Positions 1 through 6,942 of a stretch of DNA of 64,000 nt are shown in pieces. Numbering within the stretch: position 1 is the stretch's first letter; each line of letters starts with the position of its first letter. Made by a program: the position numbers and the translations under genes. The notes under the pieces were generated by a model. That model had not been told where the DNA came from. It made no database searches and saw only the letters and a list, made by a program, of their open reading frames with translations. Location of the stretch: assembly GCA_052148715.1 (NCBI GenBank), contig JBKQHQ010000193.1:11054-75053 (forward strand), read 5' to 3'. The DNA is from JBKQHQ01 sp052148715. GTDB taxonomy: Bacteria; Pseudomonadota; Alphaproteobacteria; Rhizobiales; Xanthobacteraceae.

Positions 1-157
1 CTCACGCCTGGTCCGGGAGCCGGCTAAACCCCTATGAATCGCGTGAGGTTGGGAATCTGCAGTGCGGAAAAATGCAGCGGGTCGACTCTTCCGGAAAACG
101 CTCAGCGCAGCACGGGCTTCGAGATATCGAGCTTGCTTGGGGGCATGTCCTGCCGCG

Positions 158-877
158 TCATGAGGGTCTCGGTTCGATCTCACCGCCCCGATCAATAACG
201 TCGCTGAAGCCGAGAAACGTGCAAAATTGATCAAGCGAAGCGCGCGGCGAGCGGAAGCCATTGGCCGGGTGCTTGCGGTCGCCGTAGCCGATCGCGACCG
301 CACAGAACAGCATCTGCTCCGGCGGGAATTGCAGGCAGTCGCCGACGATCCTGTGCATCCGCGCCCAGGACTCTTGGGGACACGTATCGAGGCCACAAGC
401 CCGCGCCAAAACCATCAGGGTGTGAATGTAGCCGCCGAGGTCGGCCCATTGTCCGGGACCGAGCCGGCGATCGATGCTGATGAACAGCGCCATCGGCGCG
501 CCGAAGCACTCGAAGTTGCGCTTGTACTGCGCGAGCCTGCCGGCCTTGTCGTCGCGATCGATCTTGAGCGCGCCGTAGAGCTGCACGCCATGCTCCTCCC
601 GGCGTGACTTGTAGGGTTCCCACATTTCTTTCGGGTAGATCGGGTACTCGGCATCGTCATGGCGGGGGTCGCGGCCCTCGATGGCGGCGGCGACGCGCCG
701 TTTGATCTCGGCGAACGGCGCCCCGGTCAACGCGTAGACGCGCCACGGCTGCAGGTTGCCGCCGGAGGCCGCCCGCGCGGCGCGTTCGATCAGATCGCGC
801 ACGATCGCCTCATCGACCGGTCGGTCGAGAAAGGCGCGGCAACTGAGCCTTGAATCGACGGCGTCGAATACGTCCAT
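158..877 (-). CDS. Nitroreductase family protein
   Basis: A 239-residue soluble protein of the FMN-dependent nitroreductase family, whose members reduce nitro groups, quinones or enones with NAD(P)H. The N-terminal part reads like the classical FMN-binding segment (SCRAFLDRPVDEAIVRDLIERA, then AASGGNLQPWRVYAL), and the C-terminal part has the expected ARACGLDTCPQESW and AIGYGD stretches. Length is typical for the subgroup. The ATG start has no competing upstream start. It is a single-gene unit; only a 19-codon frame follows it. The physiological substrate cannot be read from sequence, so the family call is firm and the reaction is open. Confidence 0.9.
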   Translation of the reverse strand: MDVFDAVDSRLSCRAFLDRPVDEAIVRDLIERAARAASGGNLQPWRVYALTGAPFAEIKRRVAAAIEGRDPRHDDAEYPIYPKEMWEPYKSRREEHGVQLYGALKIDRDDKAGRLAQYKRNFECFGAPMALFISIDRRLGPGQWADLGGYIHTLMVLARACGLDTCPQESWARMHRIVGDCLQFPPEQMLFCAVAIGYGDRKHPANGFRSPRASLDQFCTFLGFSDVIDRGGEIEPRPS

Positions 878-1100
878 GTTGAAGATCCGTTATGGGCGGT
901 TGCGACAGGGAGATGGTAGCGCGGGCCGTCGACGATTGCGTGGTGACGCTAAGCGGGTTGCAACTTGGTGCCGGTATAAACGTGCTGATTTTTCAGAACA
1001 TAGCGAACCGAGACCCATCCGAATAGGTATCTTCCAGCTAGGCGCCAACGACCGCGATTGCTAACGTGCAACAGTCGTTTGGCGTCGGAGTGGTAAGATC

Positions 1101-1661
1101 GTGGAACCGGACAAGGCGGCGGAGCCGGCATCCCGGCAGTTGCGTGACGCGGTGCGCGAGGCGCGCATCGAAGCGGCCGAGCGTACCGGGGTGGTGGTCG
1201 ACCTGCGGGATGCGGCGCTCGCGCGCCTCGAGCTCCTCAACGAGGCGCTCGATCCGCTGTTTGCCGAGATCCCCGACCAGATCGAGCTGTTCGACCGCGC
1301 GATCAGCCGAGGCGATACGCCGCGTCTGTGGATCGACGTCGTCGCCCATGTGGAGATGGGGCGCGACCGCCGCCTATATCGTTTTGTCCAGGACACGCGG
1401 TACGGACGCAAAGTGCTGGCCGAATCGTTCGACATTCATCAGATCGTCGAAGCCGTGACAAAATACGTGGCGCGGCGGCTCATCGAACGCGAGCGGGCGC
1501 TCGCTGAAGACTTTGTCCCCATTCTGCGCGGCAACCGAAGCGAGGCCCGGTTCCAGCGGCGGCGCCGCCGCTGGGGCGCGGCCAAGGCGTTCGTGCTGGG
1601 GGTGTGTTTCGGTGTCATAGCCTTGTTCGCGGCCGCCTGGATTGTTGCCTCACTTCGGTAG
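1101..1661 (+). CDS. Conserved hypothetical protein with C-terminal membrane anchor
   Basis: A 186-residue protein with a GTG start preceded by GGAG at about 10 nt. The first 130 residues are charged and predicted helical, with no motif I recognise. Then comes a very basic stretch (RFQRRRRRWGAAK) and one hydrophobic helix near residues 163-184, so it should be a C-terminally anchored inner-membrane protein with its bulk in the cytoplasm. Its last 12 bases overlap the 3' end of the convergent metallophosphoesterase gene. The function is unknown; I recognise no domain. Reading-frame quality and codon use support a real gene. Confidence 0.75.
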   Translation: MEPDKAAEPASRQLRDAVREARIEAAERTGVVVDLRDAALARLELLNEALDPLFAEIPDQIELFDRAISRGDTPRLWIDVVAHVEMGRDRRLYRFVQDTRYGRKVLAESFDIHQIVEAVTKYVARRLIERERALAEDFVPILRGNRSEARFQRRRRRWGAAKAFVLGVCFGVIALFAAAWIVASLR

Positions 1662-2561
1662 CGCTTGCATCTTGCCTTCCATCAGCTGCCCGCGGCTGAT
1701 TTCGCCAATGCTCCCCTGCACCCCGCGAAAGCCGCGGGAGACGACCTCGCATCGCCAGGCGCCCGGCGCGCCGTCGATGCGGTAGAGATTGTAGGCAGCC
1801 GGCACATGCTGCGCGTCGCGCGCCGAGGCGGACGGCACGCCGATCGCCGGAATTTTGTGCCCCGGTCCGTCGAGCCAGACCAGCGAATGCAGGTGGTCGT
1901 GACCGTGCAACACCAATTCGGCGCCATGGCGCGCCATTACCGCGCGAAAGCCCTCGGCATCGATCAGGCGCTTGTGCCACTGCCCGCTTACCGGCGGGTG
2001 GTGGATGAGCACGACGCGGAACAACCGCTTTTCGCGCAGCTCGCGTAGCACGGTGTCGAAGCGCGCGAGCTGCGCGGCGCCAAGCCGTCCCGTCGCCATG
2101 AATGGCGCCTGCGGCACCGCGCTCGACAGGCCGATGAGGGCGACCGGCCCGCGTCGCCGCACGAACGGAAAAGGATCCTGTCCAGGTGTCGGGTCGTCTC
2201 CGCGCATGTAGTCGCGCCAGATCCGATGCGCGTAATCCGCGGTCGCGCCGACATAGGCATCGTGGTTGCCGGGAACCAACGTGACCTGATCGGGCTTGCC
2301 GACCCGCTCCAGCCAGGCTCTCGCCGGCGCAAATTCGGCGGCAAGCGCGATATTGATCAGGTCGCCGGTGACCGCGATGTGGTCCGGCGATGCGGCCTTA
2401 AGGTCGGCGATCAGCTCGTCCAGCACCTCGGCGCGGTGCAGCGCTCGTCGACCGGCGCGCCAGTTGAGGTAGCCCAGCGCGCGCTTGCCGGCGAGCTCAC
2501 TCAGGCGCGGGCGAGGGATCGGCCCGAGATGCGGGTCGGAGAGATGCGCGAGTACGAACAT
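1650..2561 (-). CDS. Calcineurin-like metallophosphoesterase
   Basis: A 303-residue binuclear metallophosphoesterase. The metal-ligand motifs occur in order: SDPHLG near residue 8, GDLIN near 66, PGNHDAY near 97, IHHPP near 186 and HGHDHLHS near 219. This layout is that of cyclic-nucleotide or lipid-pyrophosphate phosphodiesterases of the calcineurin superfamily; the substrate is not evident. No signal peptide is seen, so it should be cytoplasmic. The start lies 4 nt after the mbfA stop, so the two are almost certainly one transcript and this gene may share Irr control. Confidence 0.9.
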   Translation of the reverse strand: MFVLAHLSDPHLGPIPRPRLSELAGKRALGYLNWRAGRRALHRAEVLDELIADLKAASPDHIAVTGDLINIALAAEFAPARAWLERVGKPDQVTLVPGNHDAYVGATADYAHRIWRDYMRGDDPTPGQDPFPFVRRRGPVALIGLSSAVPQAPFMATGRLGAAQLARFDTVLRELREKRLFRVVLIHHPPVSGQWHKRLIDAEGFRAVMARHGAELVLHGHDHLHSLVWLDGPGHKIPAIGVPSASARDAQHVPAAYNLYRIDGAPGAWRCEVVSRGFRGVQGSIGEISRGQLMEGKMQALPK

Positions 2562-2565
2562 CTGG

Positions 2566-3522
2566 TCATGAGCTGCCGATCAAGATGCCGGCCAGGAAGA
2601 CCAGCACACCGCCGACCACAATCTGGAACGCTGCGGCCAGGAACGGCGTATCCATGTATCGGTAGCGGATCCAGGAGATCGTGACGAGCTCGACCGCCAC
2701 GACGATCACGGACACGGTGGTGGCGATCCAAAAATCGGGAATGAGATATGGGAGCGTGTGGCCGAGACCGCCCAGCGCGGTCATGAGGCCGCACACCGCA
2801 CCGCGCAGCACTGGCGCGCCGCGGCCGGTCAGCGAGCCGTCGTCCGACAGAGCCTCGGCAAATCCCATCGAGATGCCGGCGCCGACCGAGGCTGCGAGCC
2901 CGACGAGGAACGTCGACCAGGTATTGTGCGTGGCGAAGGCCGCGGCAAACAGCGGCGCCAGCGTCGAGACCGAGCCGTCCATCAGCCCGGCGAGGCCCGG
3001 CTGCACATATTGCAGCACGAACATGCGGCGAGCGGTCTCGTCCTCCTCCTCGCGCGCGGTCTTGGTCAGGATGCGTTCGCCGAGCTTCTCGGCAAAGCTT
3101 TCGTGCCGGTCCTCGGCTTCCGCGAGGCGGATCAGTAGCTCTTTGACGGAGGCGTCCTGCGATCGTTCCGCGGCCTTGCGATAGAACCGCGCCGTCTCGA
3201 ACTCGGTCGCGGAGGCGTATTTACGCACCTCCTCGAGGCCAAGGGGTTTGACCAGCCAGACGGGGCGGTGGGTAATAAAGCCTTTGATATCCTGCCGTCG
3301 GATCAAGGGCAGGTGCTCGCCGAATTTCTTGCGGTACAGGTCGAAAAGCCAGGTCCGGTGACGCACCTCCTCGTCCGCCATCTCATCGAAAATCTTGGCC
3401 GAGGCGGGGTATTTCTCGCGCAATCCTTCGGCGATATCGCGATAGATTCGGCTGTCGCTCTCCTCGTTGGAGATGGCGAGCGCGAGCACCTCTTGTTCGG
3501 TCAAGTCGACAAATCGTTTCAC
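2566..3522 (-). CDS. mbfA: MbfA-type iron exporter (ferritin-like + VIT1-like membrane domain)
   Basis: An inner-membrane Fe(II) exporter. The N-terminal half (about residues 1-155) is a ferritin-like rubrerythrin domain with E..H metal-ligand repeats (DEMADEEVRHRTW, LAEAEDRHESFAE). The C-terminal half is a VIT/CCC1-like membrane domain with about five helices. MbfA of Bradyrhizobium exports iron and is controlled by the haem-responsive regulator Irr. I chose the GTG at the VKRFVDLTEQE start, which has a GAGGT ribosome-binding site 5 nt upstream and matches the usual N-terminus of the family. A TTG ten codons upstream (base 3552) would also keep the frame open. The metallophosphoesterase gene follows 4 nt downstream. 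Confidence 0.92.
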   Translation of the reverse strand: MKRFVDLTEQEVLALAISNEESDSRIYRDIAEGLREKYPASAKIFDEMADEEVRHRTWLFDLYRKKFGEHLPLIRRQDIKGFITHRPVWLVKPLGLEEVRKYASATEFETARFYRKAAERSQDASVKELLIRLAEAEDRHESFAEKLGERILTKTAREEEDETARRMFVLQYVQPGLAGLMDGSVSTLAPLFAAAFATHNTWSTFLVGLAASVGAGISMGFAEALSDDGSLTGRGAPVLRGAVCGLMTALGGLGHTLPYLIPDFWIATTVSVIVVAVELVTISWIRYRYMDTPFLAAAFQIVVGGVLVFLAGILIGSS

Positions 3523-3558
3523 GGGGACCTCTTCGACGGGCTGGGCAGCCAATATAGG

Positions 3559-3575
3559 ATTGGAAGTATTCTAAA
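3559..3575 (-). promoter_or_regulatory. Iron control element (ICE), predicted Irr operator
   Basis: The minus-strand 17-mer TTTAGAATACTTCCAAT matches the rhizobial Irr-binding consensus TTTRGAAYRNTTCYAAA at 16 of 17 positions. It lies 36 nt upstream of the chosen mbfA start and about 20 nt upstream of the divergent NUDIX gene, inside their shared intergenic region. Irr acts on mbfA in Bradyrhizobium through such an element. That it works here is inferred from match and position. Confidence 0.75.
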
Positions 3576-3595
3576 CAACAGAAAAGAGCGACCGA

Positions 3596-4078
3596 ATGCG
3601 TCTTGATCGTCTGCGGCGTGGGCTGGAACCGGCGATCCGCCGCGTCTTGCACCTCTATTGGCGGCTATCGCGGGGAATGACGCTCGGCGTGCGGGCGGTG
3701 GTGGTGGATGATGTCGGCCGTGTCTTCCTGGTCAAGCACAGCTACGTCGCCGGCTGGCATCTGCCGGGCGGCGGGGTCGAGCCCGACGAGACCGCGCTGG
3801 TGGCATTGGCGCGAGAGCTGCGCGAGGAAGGCAACATCGAGGTCACGTCAGTACCGCAGCTGCACGCGGTGTACTTCAACGAGCACGTGTCGCGACGCGA
3901 CCATGTAATCCTGTTCGTCGTACGCGCCTTCCGGCAAATCGCCGCGCCGGTGCCGGACCGGGAGATCATCGCACACGGCTTCTTCGCCCCGCAGGCCTTG
4001 CCGCCGGATACGACCATCAGCACGCGGGCCCGGATCGCGGAGGTCCTTGATGCAGCCCCGGTCGCCGAGCGCTGGTAG
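3596..4078 (+). CDS. NUDIX hydrolase
   Basis: A 160-residue NUDIX-fold hydrolase. The box GX5EX7REUXEEXGU is intact around residues 60-82 (GGVEPDETALVALARELREE). The N-terminus is basic and has no signal. Substrates of such small proteins include oxidised nucleotides and nucleoside-diphosphate compounds; none can be assigned here. It is divergent from mbfA and shares the promoter region carrying the ICE, so it could be read from a neighbouring promoter. It is followed by a palindromic repeat. Confidence 0.88.
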   Translation: MRLDRLRRGLEPAIRRVLHLYWRLSRGMTLGVRAVVVDDVGRVFLVKHSYVAGWHLPGGGVEPDETALVALARELREEGNIEVTSVPQLHAVYFNEHVSRRDHVILFVVRAFRQIAAPVPDREIIAHGFFAPQALPPDTTISTRARIAEVLDAAPVAERW

Positions 4079-4090
4079 TGTCAGGGGACA

Positions 4091-4160
4091 GTGGTCAGTA
4101 ATGAGTAATCAGCAATCGGTAATCAATTCAATTCTTCATCTGATTACTGATTACCGACAT
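4091..4160. repeat. Palindromic GTAATCAG-type intergenic repeat
   Basis: Repeated units of the form GTAATCAG/GTAATCGG occur on the left side and the inverse TGATTACTGATTACCGAC on the right, making an imperfect inverted repeat. The element overlaps the 3' end of the glutathionyl-hydroquinone reductase gene and supplies that protein's last 10 or so residues. It looks like a short dispersed palindromic element; copy number in the genome is unknown. Confidence 0.6.
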
Positions 4161-5132
4161 CTGCTTCCTGTTATGCGGTGCCGAGAAATCGAGCTCCGGG
4201 CCGAGCGGAACGATGCCGGTCGGATTGATCGGCCGGTGGCTGCCGTAATAGTGTCGCTTGATATGGTCCATGTTCACCGTCTCGGCGATGCCGGGCATCT
4301 GATAAAGATCGCGCAGGTAGTTCGATAGATTCGGATAGTCGATGATGCGCCGCCAATTGCACTTGAAATGACCGTAATAGACCGCGTCGAAACGGATGAG
4401 CGTGGTGAACAGGCGCCAGTCCGCTTCGGTCAGGACATTGCCGACCAGATAACGCTGTCCGGCCAGGATCGTTTCGAGCTGGTCGAGCGTGTCGAACAGC
4501 GCGCGGAACGCTTCTTCGTAGGCTTGCTGGCTGGTCGCGAAGCCGGCGCGATAGACGCCGTTGTTCACATTCGCATAAACCAGATCGTTGATGCGGTCGA
4601 TCTCGGGGCGCAGCGCCGGCGGGTAGAAGTCGGTCTCGACCGCGGTAAAGGCCGCGAAGGCGGCGTTGAACATGCGGACGATCTCGGAAGACTCGTTGTT
4701 GACGATCGTGCGCAGCTTCTTATCCCATAGCATCGGCACGGTCACGAGGCCGCTGAAGCGGGGGTTGGCCAGCAGATAGATGTCCGCAAGCTTGCTGGCG
4801 CCGTTCACCTCGTCGCCCGTCGAACCGTCGCGCCGGTCAAAGATCCAGCCGTCGCTTCCCATGAGCGGCGACACGACCGATACCGATATCGTGCCCTCGA
4901 GCTTTTTGAGCTTCCGCAGGATCAGGGTGCGGTGCGCCCACGGGCAAGCAAGCGCGACATATAGCTGATAACGGTCACGCTCCGCCTTGAAGCCGCCTTC
5001 GCCCGATGGGCCGGGGCCACCGTCGGCGGTCACCCAATTGCGGTACGAGGTCCGCGACCGCACGAACTGCCCTTGGTTCGCCGCCGTGTCGTACCACTGT
5101 TCATGCCAGACGCCATCGACCAGAAGGCCCAT
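4128..5132 (-). CDS. yqjG: Glutathionyl-hydroquinone reductase (xi-class glutathione transferase)
   Basis: A 334-residue enzyme that uses glutathione to reduce glutathionyl-hydroquinones. The thioredoxin-like N-domain carries the diagnostic ACPWAHR motif (catalytic Cys near residue 63) followed by SVVSPLMGSDGWIF. The C-domain is the all-helical GST fold, with NNGVYRAGFATSQQAYEEA and the EADWRLFTTLIRFD stretch typical of this class. Length fits the family. The final residues (QMSVISNQMKN) are encoded by the palindromic repeat downstream and look like an acquired tail. It appears to be a single-gene unit. Confidence 0.93.
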   Translation of the reverse strand: MGLLVDGVWHEQWYDTAANQGQFVRSRTSYRNWVTADGGPGPSGEGGFKAERDRYQLYVALACPWAHRTLILRKLKKLEGTISVSVVSPLMGSDGWIFDRRDGSTGDEVNGASKLADIYLLANPRFSGLVTVPMLWDKKLRTIVNNESSEIVRMFNAAFAAFTAVETDFYPPALRPEIDRINDLVYANVNNGVYRAGFATSQQAYEEAFRALFDTLDQLETILAGQRYLVGNVLTEADWRLFTTLIRFDAVYYGHFKCNWRRIIDYPNLSNYLRDLYQMPGIAETVNMDHIKRHYYGSHRPINPTGIVPLGPELDFSAPHNRKQMSVISNQMKN

Positions 5133-5325
5133 CGCGGTCTCCTCTATGCTCTGCCCTTAGATTGGCGCCCAGCCGATGAAATCCAAGGTCTGCTGCGGGT
5201 GCAGGGCTGGATGCCGGTGCGGCGGCGATGGACCTGCAGGCGGTCAAATGCTAACGCGGGCACGAGGAGCGGGGCCGATGGCGGCAGGTCGCGGGTCAAT
5301 CCCGCGATTGCGCCAGGCGAGGGCG

Positions 5326-5865
5326 ATGAGCGATCTTTCCTTGACCATCCTCCCGGAGACGGGAGACGACGCGCCGCTGATCGAGCGCCTGTACGAGCGC
5401 ACGTTCGGTCCGGGTCGCCACGCGCGCACGGCCTATCGGATCCGCGAGCGCATAGCGCACGAGCTCGACCTGTCGTTCACCGCGCGGATCGGCACGCTCT
5501 TGGTCGGTTCGGTCCGGCTGACACCGGTGTGCATCGGGGAAACGCCGGCGTTGTTGCTCGGACCGCTCACCGTCGAGCCGCCGTTTCGAGGGCATGGCGT
5601 GGGACGGGCGCTGATCGAGCGGGCTCTGCAGGCGGCCAAAGGCAAGCAGCACCGGCTGGTTGTATTGGTCGGCGACGAGGCCTACTACGGACCGTTCGGG
5701 TTCAAGCGGATCCCGCTCGGCCGTGCCACCATGCCGGGGCCGGTCGACCCGGCGAGGCTGCTCGTTGCCGAGCTCGTCGAGGGCGCATTCGAGGGCGTTG
5801 CAGGCCCGATCAGACCGGACTGGGACGCGGCATCCTGCGACAAGGCGGATGCCGATTTGCCGTAG
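5326..5865 (+). CDS. GNAT-family N-acetyltransferase
   Basis: A 179-residue GNAT acetyltransferase. The acetyl-CoA binding motif is visible as LGPLTVEPPFRGHGVGRALI near residues 77-96, followed by VLVGDEAYYGPFGFKR, a signature of the YhbS-like subgroup. An upstream frame is open, but the ATG at MSDLSLTILPE is preceded by GGCGAGGG and begins the domain directly, so I chose it. The target is unknown. It is a single gene between the divergent GST gene and the HdeA-like pair. Confidence 0.87.
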   Translation: MSDLSLTILPETGDDAPLIERLYERTFGPGRHARTAYRIRERIAHELDLSFTARIGTLLVGSVRLTPVCIGETPALLLGPLTVEPPFRGHGVGRALIERALQAAKGKQHRLVVLVGDEAYYGPFGFKRIPLGRATMPGPVDPARLLVAELVEGAFEGVAGPIRPDWDAASCDKADADLP

Positions 5866-6010
5866 AACGCTCGATCAAGTCTGTGAATCAAGTACACGTT
5901 TCGATTCAATCTGGCCGCAACGTAGTCTGACACCCGTTAACGACTGTGTTATACACGTCGCCGCCAAGCGGTCCGGCGCGTCAGCTCAAACCACCGCACA
6001 GGATGCTCGA

Positions 6011-6298
6011 ATGAAAACTTTTGGCACTGCCTTGCTCGCCGCTTTGCTGCTCGCCGCTCCCGCGTCGGCGCAGGTCGTCGACCTGTCAACCATCACCTGC
6101 AAGGACTTCCTCGCCAGCGGCAAAGACAATATCGGCTTCATCATGATGTGGCTCGACGGTTACTACACCGAGGACGACGGACCCGCCGTTGTTAATTTCG
6201 ACAAGATGAAAGAGAAAAGTGCGAAGCTCGGCGAGTATTGCGCCAAGAACCCGACCATCGGCTTGATCACGGCGGCTGAGCAGTTCATGGGCAAATAA
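6011..6298 (+). CDS. HdeA/HdeB-like periplasmic protein, copy 1
   Basis: A 95-residue secreted protein. A signal peptide covers about residues 1-21 (KTFGTALLAALLLAAPASAQ). The mature part has the two cysteines of the HdeA fold (ITCKDF and GEYCAKNP), which should form the structural disulphide, and a MMWLDGYYTEDDGP core. HdeA proteins are acid-activated periplasmic chaperones, but many alphaproteobacterial homologues are uncharacterised. It is very similar to the next gene, so the two are tandem paralogues. The upstream frame is open, but the signal peptide fixes the start. Confidence 0.88.
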   Translation: MKTFGTALLAALLLAAPASAQVVDLSTITCKDFLASGKDNIGFIMMWLDGYYTEDDGPAVVNFDKMKEKSAKLGEYCAKNPTIGLITAAEQFMGK

Positions 6299-6554
6299 CA
6301 AACCTGCCGCAGCCTGGGAGTTGGCGCCTGTAACAGCACCTCCAACGGTAATAGATTCCGGTTGGACTGAAGCCAGTGCGGGCCATATCCGATCAAGTGG
6401 CGAACCTGCGTCGACCCACTGATCATGCTCGACGGCAGGCTTTCGCCGTTAACGAACCTCATTAAACATGTTGATAGCTCGGCGGGACCTGCGCTTTGAC
6501 GGGTCAATCATGCGCATGTAGCGTTTGCAGCGGACCATTGTGGAGTATGCCCGC

Positions 6555-6878
6555 ATGAAAACCGTTGCCGCTATCGTTCTTGCTACTGCGCTGATAGTTG
6601 CGCCGGCTGGGGTACAGGCGGTCGATCTCTCGAGACTCACATGCAAGGATTTCCTCGCCGGCGGCGGCGAGGCGATGGGCTTCATGATGACGTGGCTCGA
6701 CGGCTACTACACCGACGAGGACGCGCCGGCCATCTTTGATCTGGAAAAGATGAAAGAGAAGGGCGCAAAGCTCGGCGAATATTGCGCCAAACATCCGACC
6801 ATCGGACTGATGACGGCAGCCGCCCAGTTCATGGGCAAAATAGCAAATGCCGAGCGGGAGGGGAGCCGAGCCGACTAA
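6555..6878 (+). CDS. HdeA/HdeB-like periplasmic protein, copy 2
   Basis: A 107-residue secreted paralogue of the preceding gene, with a signal peptide (KTVAAIVLATALIVAPAGVQA), the same two cysteines (LTCKDF, GEYCAKHP) and an almost identical MTWLDGYYTDEDAP core. It carries a hydrophilic extension after the shared FMGK end (IANAEREGSRAD). A 256-nt spacer separates the copies and each has its own upstream region, so they may be expressed separately. The role as an acid-stress chaperone is inferred from family only. Confidence 0.87.
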   Translation: MKTVAAIVLATALIVAPAGVQAVDLSRLTCKDFLAGGGEAMGFMMTWLDGYYTDEDAPAIFDLEKMKEKGAKLGEYCAKHPTIGLMTAAAQFMGKIANAEREGSRAD

Positions 6879-6942
6879 CGCTCGAGGACGCGCGCCGTGC
6901 CAGAGTGATTCCCGCCTCGGCTGACTTTGCTCACCCTATTGC

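Noticed and set aside
102..161. A 19-codon frame starting in the nitroreductase stop (ATGA overlap)
   Set aside because: Too short, with no recognisable motif and no ribosome-binding site of its own that can be separated from chance.
6451..6468. Possible CtrA site before the second HdeA-like gene
   Set aside because: The two TTAA halves are separated by 9 rather than 7 bases.
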